A stretch of DNA of 64,000 bases from Halorientalis marina. Lineage in GTDB: Archaea > Halobacteriota > Halobacteria > Halobacteriales > Haloarculaceae. Position 1 is the first letter of the stretch, and the number at the start of each line of letters is the position of its first letter. A program made the position numbers and the translations under genes. Below, in pieces: positions 8,742 through 16,627 of the stretch. The DNA lies in assembly GCF_023028345.1 (NCBI RefSeq), contig NZ_CP095487.1, positions 558,001 through 622,000 of the forward strand. Reading direction: 5' to 3'. The notes below the pieces were generated by a model. It was not told the DNA's origin. It ran no database searches and saw only the letters and a program-made list of their open reading frames with translations.

Positions 8742-9227
8742 AGCTATCATCGGAATGTTCAGCCCTATAATATCAATGTACCCCACTTACAGCATCGTCG
8801 CCAGTAGTCTGGGCGGGAAAGTGTAAGTCCAGATGGTACTATTCCGTCATATCCTGTCGAGAATCAGTTCCAAGAAGCCAGTCTAAAATCAGATATTTTC
8901 TGAATGACCAACTTTCTGTTTACTCTTTCCCAGCCAGATTGGTGTCGCAACCGGGAAGCCGAAACCAACGAGAACGTGCGGGGGGTCTCTAACTGAAACG
9001 GGAGATATTCGTGCGATGTGTGGAGGTTGTCGGGACTACGGTGCTTCTTGTTGTATCCGAATTCTGAGGACGGATTCTCTCCGGAACTGTCGCCCCCGCC
9101 AGGGACATGGGGTTTATATACTCTCGACTCATCCTATAGGTTGTCACACCGAAGAAGTGCCCGGCATAACCGCAATACCGGGAGGATACTGCCTCTACTA
9201 CTATTCTCGCCAACCAACGGGCGGCGA
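8742..9227. other. Element right-end non-coding region with promoter-like TTTATATA
   Basis: About 490 bp without a credible gene. It holds one CCAACGAGAA copy (8965-8974), the right copy of the 18-bp repeat and a strong archaeal TATA box TTTATATA (9113-9120) pointing toward the tRNA fragment. A CCCGG...CCGGG hairpin near 9159-9182 lies downstream of it. A short non-coding transcript across the attachment site is possible. Confidence 0.5.
8936..8953 (+). repeat. 18-bp direct repeat, right copy
   Basis: Exact copy of 2840-2857, 12 bp upstream of a CCAACGAGAA motif. Confidence 0.75.
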
Positions 9228-9271
9228 GGCTTGCGGAGCCAGGGACCGGAGTTCAAATCTCCGTCAGGACG
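9228..9271 (+). pseudogene. tRNA-Arg(GCG) 3' fragment, attachment site (attR)
   Basis: The segment folds as the 3' half of a tRNA. The right side of the anticodon arm is GGC-TTGCGGA-GCCAG, with inferred anticodon GCG at 9233-9235. A 4-base variable region, a perfect T arm (CGGAG, TTCAAAT, CTCCG), the acceptor strand TCAGGAC and discriminator G follow. The 5' half is absent: upstream bases do not complete the anticodon stem beyond 9228. This is the classic duplicated end made when an element integrates in a tRNA gene. The intact gene should begin GTCCTGA and lie just left of the window. Confidence 0.8.
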
Positions 9272-9415
9272 TTCACTCCTTCCGAGTGCTTCGCTTCGCT
9301 CAGCACTCGGTGCGTCGTTCACGTCCTGACGGGCCCCCGCTCGCTGTCGCTCGCGGGGACTCCGTCAGGACGTTTCTCTCAGCACGACACCGCGAGCGGG
9401 AACTCCGTCAGGACG
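9259..9415. repeat. Array of tRNA-end repeats and hairpins behind attR
   Basis: The tRNA 3' end CTCCGTCAGGACG occurs three times in direct orientation (9259-9271, 9360-9372, 9403-9415), and its inverse CGTCCTGACGG once (9322-9332). Hairpins lie between copies, for example CCGAGTGC/GCACTCGG and CCCCCGC/GCGGGG. The array may record earlier integrations or act as a terminator-like structure. Confidence 0.7.
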
Positions 9416-9448
9416 GTTTCACGAAGCAACTCAGCGAGCACCGCGTCC

Positions 9449-9655
9449 TCACACGAGCAGCGGCACCATCGACGCGGTGAACGCGACGTCGAGGACGGCG
9501 AGCAGGATGACCAGTATCGCACCCGGGACGCCGAAGACCGCGCAGATGAGTAGGGTGAGTATCGAAATCTGGATGCCGAGACCTACCACGTTCGCCAGGA
9601 GCAGAATCAACAGGCCGATCACGGCGTTGACCGCCAGCGCTCTCAGTGAGACCAT
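9449..9655 (-). CDS. BofA-like small membrane protein
   Basis: A 68-residue, almost wholly hydrophobic protein with two to three predicted membrane spans (VIGLLILLLANVVGLG, then ISILTLLICAVFGVPG and VILLAVLDVAF). The Gly-Xaa-Gly-Ile turn and GVPGAILVILL segment match the pro-sigmaK-processing inhibitor BofA family, widespread in haloarchaea, which do not sporulate. Its archaeal role is unknown; BofA proteins act on membrane proteases in Bacillus. First gene of core chromosome to the right of the element. Confidence 0.8.
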   Translation of the reverse strand: MVSLRALAVNAVIGLLILLLANVVGLGIQISILTLLICAVFGVPGAILVILLAVLDVAFTASMVPLLV

Positions 9656-9896
9656 TACTCCGACGACGCGCTCCGGGTCCTTTGTTAGCTGTCCCGTTCG
9701 AGCGCGGACGGGGCGCTCCGTGGAAGAGCGGTCGACCGAGGAGCGTCGGAACCCCGGCGCCTAAACGGATCGCGGAACGCCGTGGACCGGCCAGGCCCGG
9801 CGATAAGTCTGGCTTACGAAACGGACGTTTACGAGCGCGAGAGCGCCCTGCTAGTACGTATGGAATAACTAACCGCGGGGAGCGACTTCGGGACAC

Positions 9897-10109
9897 ATGA
9901 CGGAACGGACAGCCCGGGAGCGCGCACGCGCGACGAGCGACCGGGTCCACACGACGGCGCTCCGCGGGATCGCCGCCCTCGTCGTCCTCACCACCTTCGT
10001 CGGCCCCGCCTATCCCGTCGCCATCGACAAGGTCGACGGCGGGGCACTGCTCCTCTCTGCCGGCGTCATCCTCGGGTACGTCCGCAACGCCGTGTGGAGC
10101 CGACGATGA
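9897..10109 (+). CDS. Small membrane protein, unknown
   Basis: A 70-residue protein with a basic N-terminus and two predicted membrane helices (residues about 24-42 and 48-64). Its stop codon overlaps the start of the YihY-family gene (ATGA), so the two are translationally coupled. I do not recognise a family. Confidence 0.65.
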   Translation: MTERTARERARATSDRVHTTALRGIAALVVLTTFVGPAYPVAIDKVDGGALLLSAGVILGYVRNAVWSRR

Positions 10110-10936
10110 GCGGGAAATCGGGGAGCGAACGGGCCGTCAGAACCGGACTGCGGGACGTGCTGTCGTTCGTCTGGGCCGTGGGCTCGCTCGTTCACGACCG
10201 CCGTCTCACGTATCTGGCCGCGGGGGTCGCCTACTACGCGTTCGTGTCACTGATCCCGCTCTTGCTCCTGGCCGTCGCGGTCGCGTCGTTCGTCGGCGGC
10301 GCGGCACTCGTCGACTACGTCACTGCCGTGTTCAACCGCCAGCTCTCGGCGTCCGGGCAGGCGGGCGTGTCACGGCTGCTGACCGACACCACCGGGCACG
10401 GGGCCGCGTCGGTCGTCGGGGTCGCCACGCTGGCCTGGACCGGGTCGCGACTCTTCCGCGCACTCGACATTGCCTTCGACGAAATGTACGCTGACGACGT
10501 CAGGACGTCCCTCCTCGAACAGACACGGAACGCCCTCGTCGTCGTGGCCGGTATCGGATTCGCCGTCGCCCTCGCCGTCGTTGCCGGCCTCGTCGCCTCG
10601 GTGCTCCCCTTGGCGACACCGCTCGACGGCCCGCTCGGGACGGCCGTACTGGTCGCCGTGCTCGCCCTCGCGCTCCTCCCGGTGTACTACGTGCTCCCGC
10701 CGACCGACGTGTCGATCCGGGAGGTCCTCCCCGGCGCACTCGTCGCCGCCGTCGGCTGGGTCCTCCTCCAGGCCGGATTCGGCGTCTACGCGACCAACGC
10801 CGGTCGCTACGGCGCCTACGGCATCATCGGTGCGGTCCTGCTGTTCGTGACGTGGCTCTACTTCGCCAGTATCATCGTGCTCGTCGGCGGGGCGGTCAAC
10901 GCCGTCCACGGGAACGCGGCCCCGACCGACCCCTGA
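10106..10936 (+). CDS. YihY/BrkB family inner-membrane protein
   Basis: A 276-residue protein with about six membrane helices. It has the family signature RLTYLAAGVAYYAFVSLIPLLLL near the N-terminus, TLAWTGSRLFRALDIAFDEMY in the middle and the C-terminal motif GAYGIIGAVLLFVTWLYFASIIVLVGGAVNAV. The family was once misannotated as RNase BN; its function is unknown, with a transport or envelope role suspected. The start ATGAGCGGG overlaps the upstream gene. A start four codons earlier is possible but lacks support. Confidence 0.9.
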   Translation: MSGKSGSERAVRTGLRDVLSFVWAVGSLVHDRRLTYLAAGVAYYAFVSLIPLLLLAVAVASFVGGAALVDYVTAVFNRQLSASGQAGVSRLLTDTTGHGAASVVGVATLAWTGSRLFRALDIAFDEMYADDVRTSLLEQTRNALVVVAGIGFAVALAVVAGLVASVLPLATPLDGPLGTAVLVAVLALALLPVYYVLPPTDVSIREVLPGALVAAVGWVLLQAGFGVYATNAGRYGAYGIIGAVLLFVTWLYFASIIVLVGGAVNAVHGNAAPTDP

Positions 10937-11038
10937 CGCCGCCGCGAGTTCGTGCCAACGTCTCTCACAGTACGGGTCCGACCCGGGACGTATTACAATT
11001 ACGACAGTTTATGCGGGGTGACGAGGGAGTGTCGCGTG

Positions 11039-12019
11039 ATGCTCTATCGGAGTGCTCCGGGGCCGACGCTGGCACGGTTCCGCCGGCCGACGGCGGCCAG
11101 GCCGACGCGGTTGGCGGTCGTCGCGGACCCGCACGTGACTCCCTGGGCGACGGGGACATGGCAGGTGTTCCACCGGACGGAACAGCGCCTCGCGACTGCC
11201 GTCGCGGACATCGACCGGGCGAACGTCGACGCGGCCGTCGTTCTCGGCGACCTGACGAAGGACGGGCGGCCGGTCGCGTTCGACCGCGTCGACGAACTGC
11301 TCGCGGACTGCGACACGCCGGTCCTGGCCGTGCCGGGCGACCGCGACGTGCCGAAGGCGGCCGACGGTCACCGGACGCCACCGGTCGAGGTGTTCGCCGA
11401 GCGGTACGCCGACGGGACGTATCCGTTCGTTGAGCGCGTCGGTGGCGTCGACCTGGTGGGAATCGACACGGCGACCGCGCCCGACGGGCGGCTCGCCGAC
11501 GGGCACGGCGGCGCGGTCTCGGCTTCCCAGCTCGACTGGCTCGCGGCCATCCTCCCCGGGCTGTCGAACCCGGTACTCGTCTGTCACCACACCGTCTCGC
11601 ACGCGGCGACGCGGGTCGCGGGGCTGCCCGCCGCGCACGACTACCGCGTCGCGAACGCGGACGAACTCGCCGCCGTGCTGGCCGACGGCGGCGTCGACCT
11701 CGTGCTCTCGGGGCACGCCCACTGGCCGGCGGCGGCGTCGCTCTCGGGCCTCCGGGAGGTGCTCGCGCCGGCGACCTGCTCGCTGCCCCAGGCGTTCCTG
11801 CTCGTCGAAATCGACGCCACGGGCACGACCGTCTCCCTCCGACCGCTCGCCGACAGGGCGGGATTCGAGGAGGCGTACGCACACGCCCGGAACGGCGACG
11901 GCCGCGGCCAGCGGCTCGCGGACTGCGTCGACGACGGGTATCTGCACCGCCTGCCGCTCGTCGACGAGGGTCCGAACGCGAGCGCCGACCGCGGCGACCC
12001 GCTCCGCTCCGAACACTGA
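11039..12019 (+). CDS. Calcineurin-like metallophosphoesterase
   Basis: A 326-residue phosphoesterase with metal ligands Asp30/His32 (ADPHV), Asp71 (LGDLTKDG), a CHHT motif and the C-terminal GHAHW. The usual GNHD/E box reads GDRD (100-103), so both the metal-bridging Asn and the catalytic His are changed; activity may be altered. The start MLYRSAP is chosen because GTTTATGC (11007-11014) sits 28 bp upstream, as expected for a leaderless mRNA; a longer frame starting at 10952 has no such support. The substrate cannot be predicted. Confidence 0.85.
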   Translation: MLYRSAPGPTLARFRRPTAARPTRLAVVADPHVTPWATGTWQVFHRTEQRLATAVADIDRANVDAAVVLGDLTKDGRPVAFDRVDELLADCDTPVLAVPGDRDVPKAADGHRTPPVEVFAERYADGTYPFVERVGGVDLVGIDTATAPDGRLADGHGGAVSASQLDWLAAILPGLSNPVLVCHHTVSHAATRVAGLPAAHDYRVANADELAAVLADGGVDLVLSGHAHWPAAASLSGLREVLAPATCSLPQAFLLVEIDATGTTVSLRPLADRAGFEEAYAHARNGDGRGQRLADCVDDGYLHRLPLVDEGPNASADRGDPLRSEH

Positions 12020-12708
12020 TGCCACGGGAGACACCGACCGCACACCTCGACACCGCTCGCGACCGCGTCCGGGGTCGTCGGCGCGAACTCGTCGACGAAC
12101 GCGACGCTTTCGACCAGTTCTGCCAGCACGTCGAACGCCTCCCGGTAACCGACAGCGGGACTGCCGCGGCGTCCGACCGTGCCGCGACCGTCCGGACCGC
12201 CGACCCGCGCCGGGCCATCCACCGTGCGTTCGAGCGAACCGTCCTGGCCGCCCCGCACTACCGCGAGCGGTACGGCGACCCCGCGGCCGAGCGGCTGGCC
12301 GCCGAACTCGGCCCCGACCTCGCGGCCGCGCTCGACCGGACGACGGGGCTGACGGCCTCGCTCAAAACGCGCGTTCTCGACGCGGTGAGTGTCGCCCACG
12401 AGCGCCGGACGACCCGGATCGCGGCACTCGACGAGGAGCGGACGCGGCTGGACCGCACCGAGCGGGCGGTTCACGACCTCCTGACGACGCTCGGTGCCGT
12501 CGACGGCGACGCCGGCACGGACCCGAAACTGACCAGGGTCGAGCGGCGCTGCGAGTCGCTGCTGGCCGACCGACGCGCGATTCGGGCCGACGACGCGACC
12601 GACTGCCTGCTGGCCGACGTGTACGCGGACTGCCCGGTCGACGACCCGGTCGTGGCGACCGTCGAGAGCGTCGTCCAGCTGGCGACGGTGTACCGCGCCG
12701 ACGCCTGA
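12019..12708 (+). CDS. Haloarchaeal coiled-coil protein (DUF7260-like)
   Basis: A 229-residue, charged, mostly helical protein. Its start overlaps the preceding stop by one base (TGATG), so it is cotranslated with the phosphoesterase. From memory it resembles haloarchaeal DUF7260 proteins (long helices, N-terminal LDTARDRVRGRRRELVDERDAF, conserved FERTV/HYRERYG part). No catalytic motif is seen. Function unknown. Confidence 0.7.
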   Translation: MPRETPTAHLDTARDRVRGRRRELVDERDAFDQFCQHVERLPVTDSGTAAASDRAATVRTADPRRAIHRAFERTVLAAPHYRERYGDPAAERLAAELGPDLAAALDRTTGLTASLKTRVLDAVSVAHERRTTRIAALDEERTRLDRTERAVHDLLTTLGAVDGDAGTDPKLTRVERRCESLLADRRAIRADDATDCLLADVYADCPVDDPVVATVESVVQLATVYRADA

Positions 12709-12813
12709 GACTGCCCCTGGCCGGTGGGTTCGCCGCCCGACGCCACGGGCGACCGCCCTCGCCGGACACGACACAGCACAACCGCTATCCGGCCGGCCGG
12801 CCAACCGCGGGGT

Positions 12814-13431
12814 ATGGAGGCGCCGCTCCGGGCGGGCATCGCGATCTACAACGCCGGCAATTACCACGCCGCCCACGACGCCTGGGAGGACCACTGGCTC
12901 GACCTCGAACGAGGGGGTGACGACGAGCAGTTCCTGCACGGCCTCATCCAGTTCACCGCCGCCGTCTATCACGCCACCGAGCGCAACTGGGGCGGGGCGA
13001 CCGGCCTCGCCGAGAGCGCCCGCGAGTATCTCGCCGGCCTCTCCGACACCTACCGCGGCGTCGACGTGGCGAGCGTCCGGACGTACCTCGGGGCCCTCCA
13101 CGACGACCCCGAAGTCATCGAGCGCCGCCGACCGCTCGCGCTGACGTACGAGGGTGCGGTCCTCCACCTCGACGACCTCGGGTTCGCGTCGAGCGCCGCC
13201 GCCGCCGACGTCTACGCCGAGGAAGGCCCGTACGACGAGGCGATGATCGAACAGGCTATCGACTACGCCCGTGCCGACCTCGACGCCGGCGAGGAGACGA
13301 GCGACTTCGTGACCTTCGTCATGGACTTCGCCCGCGAGCCGGAGAACAGGGGTATCGTCGCCCAGCGGCTCTCGGAACGGGTGGCGCGCAGAGAACAGCG
13401 CGAGTCGGACGTGGACGGCCTGTTCGACTGA
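12814..13431 (+). CDS. DUF309 family protein
   Basis: A 205-residue protein whose first part (LRAGIAIYNAGNYHAAHDAWEDHWL...FLHGLIQFTAAVYH) is the DUF309 helical signature with conserved HDAWE and HGLIQ. This all-helical family is common in archaea and cyanobacteria; biochemical function unknown. The start at GGTATGGAGGCG is chosen because homology begins there; a longer upstream frame has no family match. Confidence 0.85.
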   Translation: MEAPLRAGIAIYNAGNYHAAHDAWEDHWLDLERGGDDEQFLHGLIQFTAAVYHATERNWGGATGLAESAREYLAGLSDTYRGVDVASVRTYLGALHDDPEVIERRRPLALTYEGAVLHLDDLGFASSAAAADVYAEEGPYDEAMIEQAIDYARADLDAGEETSDFVTFVMDFAREPENRGIVAQRLSERVARREQRESDVDGLFD

Positions 13432-13432
13432 G

Positions 13433-14215
13433 TCAGACCGTCTTCCGTTCGCGGTCGGCGACGTGGTCGTCGCCGTCCCACTCGGCGGAGTTGTCCTGTG
13501 GGTCGTAGCCGAGCACTTCCTTGGCGCGCTCCAGGGAGTAGTACTTCCGGTCGTTGTCGGAGATGCCGTAGACGATCTCGTAGTCGTAGTCGGCTTCGAG
13601 GGTGCGCTGGTGGAGGTGGGCGCAGTCGGGGTAGGAGAGCCACATGGCCTGTCCGCGCTCGTAGTCGATGGGCGGGTGGCCCTCCGTGAGGTTGCCGATG
13701 CGGACGTTACACACCGTGATGCCGTGTTCGTCGTGGTAGTAGCGCCCGAGGATCTCGCCGGTGGCCTTCGAGACGCCGTATAGGTTGCCGGGGCGGGGGA
13801 GTTCCGAGCCGTCCAGCCGGTAGTCGTCGTCGGTGCGGTACATCTCGGGGGTACGCGCGTCGGTCTCGAAGGCGCCGACGGCGTGGTTCGAGGAAGCGTA
13901 GACGAGCCGGTCGACGCCGGCCTCGACCGCGGCTTCGTACATCTTCTGGGTCCCGTCGATGTTGTTCGACAGGACGCTCTTCCAGGGTGCCGAGGGGCGC
14001 GGATCGCCCGCGAGGTGGATGATCGCGCCGACGCCGTCGACGGCCTCCCGGACCGTCTCGTCGTCGATCACGTCGCCGACGAGGTACTCGTGGGCCGGCT
14101 CTTCGGCCGGCGGATTGTGGTACATGAGCCGCCAGTCGTACTCGTCACCGAGGCCCTGCAGGATCGCCTCGCCGACGCGCCCGCCCGCACCCGTGAGTAA
14201 CACCGGGTCGTCCAT
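13433..14215 (-). CDS. azf: NAD-dependent glucose-6-phosphate dehydrogenase, Azf type
   Basis: A 260-residue short-chain (extended SDR) dehydrogenase. The Rossmann motif is TGAGGRVG, the GDV segment and HLAGDP follow, then YASSNHAVG and the catalytic YGVSK. The sequence resembles, from memory, Haloferax volcanii Azf, which oxidises glucose 6-phosphate with NAD in the oxidative pentose phosphate pathway. Other epimerase-like sugar dehydrogenases are possible. It is probably leaderless, and a 16-bp inverted repeat covers the start codon (14215-14230). Confidence 0.75.
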   Translation of the reverse strand: MDDPVLLTGAGGRVGEAILQGLGDEYDWRLMYHNPPAEEPAHEYLVGDVIDDETVREAVDGVGAIIHLAGDPRPSAPWKSVLSNNIDGTQKMYEAAVEAGVDRLVYASSNHAVGAFETDARTPEMYRTDDDYRLDGSELPRPGNLYGVSKATGEILGRYYHDEHGITVCNVRIGNLTEGHPPIDYERGQAMWLSYPDCAHLHQRTLEADYDYEIVYGISDNDRKYYSLERAKEVLGYDPQDNSAEWDGDDHVADRERKTV

Positions 14216-14230
14216 TCAGGTACACCTGAA
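14215..14230 (-). promoter_or_regulatory. Inverted repeat over the azf start (operator candidate)
   Basis: TTCAGGT-AC-ACCTGAA has 7-bp perfect arms. A TATA-like TATCTTAC lies just upstream (minus strand, about 14243-14250), which places the repeat across the expected transcription start. A protein bound here should repress azf. Confidence 0.6.
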
Positions 14231-14317
14231 CACCGGCGTCAGTAAGTAAGATACGATTCGAAACCTATGATCCGAGTAACTTGTTCAGCCGCCGTCGTCG
14301 AAATCGGCCGACCGGGA

Positions 14318-14935
14318 TCAGTTCGTGACCGGGCGGGCGAACGCGAGCGTGCCGCTGATGTTGTCGATGTAGACCTCCAGTTCGTCGCCCTCGCTGGTGC
14401 CGGGAACGAAGATGCGGTACTTGCCTTTCTCGGCGACGCCGTCGCCTTTCCGGCCCATTCCGGTGATCTTCACGCGGTAGGTCTCGCCCTCCTTGAGGTC
14501 CGGCGTGCTCGATTGGGTCTGGGTCTTGCTCGTGGCCTTCTGGACGGGGCGGAAGGCCCCACAGGCCTCACACCGGAGCATCTTCGTGCGGTCCTCGGTG
14601 GTGAGCTTCGTGTCCGGCAGGCCACACTCCGAACAGAGGACGTACTCCTCGACGTAGCGGTCGATGACCTCCTGGAAGTCGTGGGCGGCGAAGGAGCCGT
14701 TGTACCGGCTGCGGTCGCCGTCGAAGGAGCCGTTGGTCCCGAAGTCCCGCTGGATGAACCGGTGGACGTGTTCGGCGTCCCGCGAGAGGGCGTCCGCGAT
14801 GGCCTTCAGGTTGGTCAGGCGCGTGAAGGCGCCGTCCTTCTGTGCCTCCGGGTCGGGGACGTCCAGTCGGTCCTGCTTCTCGCTCAGCGTCGGGAGGTCC
14901 TCGTACGCGCGGTCGAGGCTCGCGGTGTAGTCCAT
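14318..14935 (-). CDS. Translation initiation factor aIF2 subunit beta with TRAM domain
   Basis: A 205-residue factor. The core (FLQRDFGTNGSFDG-like segment, here IQRDFGTNGS, then FQEVIDRYVEEYVLC) is the aIF2-beta fold. It is followed by the C2-C2 zinc ribbon CSEC...CEAC (about residues 100-126). Residues from about 148 to the end (GETYRVKITGMGRKGDGVA...) form a TRAM RNA-binding domain, a fusion seen in haloarchaea. It is part of the aIF2 heterotrimer delivering initiator Met-tRNA to the small ribosomal subunit. Confidence 0.92.
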   Translation of the reverse strand: MDYTASLDRAYEDLPTLSEKQDRLDVPDPEAQKDGAFTRLTNLKAIADALSRDAEHVHRFIQRDFGTNGSFDGDRSRYNGSFAAHDFQEVIDRYVEEYVLCSECGLPDTKLTTEDRTKMLRCEACGAFRPVQKATSKTQTQSSTPDLKEGETYRVKITGMGRKGDGVAEKGKYRIFVPGTSEGDELEVYIDNISGTLAFARPVTN

Positions 14936-15023
14936 ACGTCATCGAGACGCCCGACACGTAAACCGGTTCCGTGGTGCTACCGCGGACCCGAACGCACATC
15001 CCCCGGCCGCCCCAGGAACCGGT

Positions 15024-15371
15024 ATGGACCCGACCGACGCCCAGACCGCCTGTTTCGAGGCGGGGATCAAGTTCGGCTCGCTGTACCACCAGTTCGCCGG
15101 GACGCCGGTCAGCCCGGACAGCGCCGACTCGCTTTCGGCCGCCATGGAGGAATCCATCGAGAACCAGCCACACTGTCGGGCGGTCACCGTTTCCGTCCGC
15201 GAGGACGAACTCGCCGACGCCATCGCCGATGGATCCGCCGACTACACCGAACTCACCGGCCGCTTCATCGACGTCGAGATCGTGATCGACTACGAGGGCC
15301 ACGAGGTCGTCGCCCGCATGGAGATGGAAGACGGCTACCCGCTGATGCGCCTCGCGGACGTGCGCGAGTGA
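15024..15371 (+). CDS. mptD: Archaeal dihydroneopterin aldolase MptD
   Basis: A 115-residue protein of the archaeal MptD family (once DUF372). It has the signature CFEAGIKFGSLYHQFAGTP near the N-terminus, IENQPHCRAV in the middle and DYTELTGRFIDVEI...GHEVVARMEM toward the end. The enzyme cleaves 7,8-dihydroneopterin to 6-hydroxymethyl-7,8-dihydropterin, here probably for tetrahydrofolate synthesis. Divergent from aIF2-beta. Confidence 0.9.
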   Translation: MDPTDAQTACFEAGIKFGSLYHQFAGTPVSPDSADSLSAAMEESIENQPHCRAVTVSVREDELADAIADGSADYTELTGRFIDVEIVIDYEGHEVVARMEMEDGYPLMRLADVRE

Positions 15372-15427
15372 GCGGTGCCGTCCCGACGCACCGTACCGTT
15401 TTGTGAGTGGCCGTCGGAGCATCGCGT

Positions 15428-16489
15428 ATGGCTCTCGCTGCCCTGGAAGCCGTCACCGACGCCATCGAGGCGACGACCGACTTCCTCCGCCCCGTCGACG
15501 CCGGCCGCTGGCTCCGGCTGGCCGTCGTCGTCTTCTTCGTCGCCGGCGGGGGCGGTCTCAGCCTCCCGTTCAACGCCGGAACGAGTGCGACCGGTGGCGG
15601 ACCACCGGGCGGCCAACCGGGCGCTGGCCCCGGCACCGGCCCCGTCTCGAACGTCGACCTCCCGGCGCTGGCGGACGTGCTGGTGCTCGTCGCCGCCGTC
15701 GTCGCCGCTCTCGTGGGTCTCGGGCTCGTCGTCTGGGCCGTCGGGTCGGTGATGGAGTTCGTCTTCGTCGAGGCCCTGCGCTCGGAGACCGTCCGCATCC
15801 GCCGGCCGTTCCGGCGGTATCTCGGCGCCGGCCTGCGCCTGTTCGGCTTCCGGCTCGGCGTTTCCCTCCTCTCGCTCGCGGCCCTCGGAGCCGTCGGTGC
15901 CGCCGTCGCGTTCGGCGTCGTCGGCGGGTCGCCGCTGTCCTGGAGCGGCGCCCAGGCGTTCGCGTTCGCCGCCGTCATGCTCCCCGTGCTCGCCGTCGTG
16001 GTGTTCGTCAACGGCCTCGTACTGGGGTTCACGACGGTCTTCGTGGTGCCGGTCATGCTCGTCGAGGACCGTGGCGTCCTGAGCGCCTGGCGCCGGTTCT
16101 GGCCGACCCTGCGCGGGAACCTGGACGAGTACGCCGTCTACGCGGTCCTCGGCTTCCTGCTGAGCCTCGGCGTCGGCCTCGCCACCGGCACCATCGTCGG
16201 CATCGGTGCCGTCGCCGTCCTGATCCCCTTCGCCATCGTCGGCGGCATCGTCTTCGTCGCGACCGGCGGCGCGCTCACGACGCCGGTGCTCGCCGTCCTC
16301 GGTGTCCTCGCGCTGTGCTACCTGGCCGCCGTCCTCACTCTCGCCGCCCTCGTGGCCGTCCCCTTCCAGACGTTCCTCCGGTACTACGCCCTGCTCGTCC
16401 TCGGGGGCACGAACGAGTCGCTCGACCCCATCCCCGAGGTCCGGGCCCGCATCCGTGAGCGCGACCCGACGCCACCGACCGCGGGCTGA
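15428..16489 (+). CDS. Haloarchaeal polytopic membrane protein (DUF7544-like)
   Basis: A 353-residue membrane protein with about six helices, a Gly/Pro-rich external loop after the first helix, and the segment FVEALRSETVRIRRPFRRYLGAGLRLFGFRLG. The overall pattern resembles the membrane domain of glycerophosphodiester phosphodiesterases and the haloarchaeal DUF7544 family (from memory). No catalytic residues are visible. It probably belongs to the envelope; function unknown. Confidence 0.75.
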   Translation: MALAALEAVTDAIEATTDFLRPVDAGRWLRLAVVVFFVAGGGGLSLPFNAGTSATGGGPPGGQPGAGPGTGPVSNVDLPALADVLVLVAAVVAALVGLGLVVWAVGSVMEFVFVEALRSETVRIRRPFRRYLGAGLRLFGFRLGVSLLSLAALGAVGAAVAFGVVGGSPLSWSGAQAFAFAAVMLPVLAVVVFVNGLVLGFTTVFVVPVMLVEDRGVLSAWRRFWPTLRGNLDEYAVYAVLGFLLSLGVGLATGTIVGIGAVAVLIPFAIVGGIVFVATGGALTTPVLAVLGVLALCYLAAVLTLAALVAVPFQTFLRYYALLVLGGTNESLDPIPEVRARIRERDPTPPTAG

Positions 16490-16627
16490 GCCGTCCGCTC
16501 TTTGCGCGGCCCGCCCACGGCGTCCCAGCCACGCCACGGTGGCTGTGCGACCTCGGTCAAGTCCGGCGGTTTTCACTTTCACTCCGCCGGGCCGGCCTTT
16601 ATGTTTCCGCCGGTGGTAGTGGCTGGC

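Noticed and set aside
9016..9480. Plus-strand frames running through the element end and tRNA fragment
   Set aside because: They cross a tRNA remnant and repeat array; codon use is not that of the host and no start signal is present.
10965..12218. Arginine- and proline-rich frame opposite the phosphoesterase
   Set aside because: Shadow frame; composition is extreme and the plus strand has a clear enzyme.
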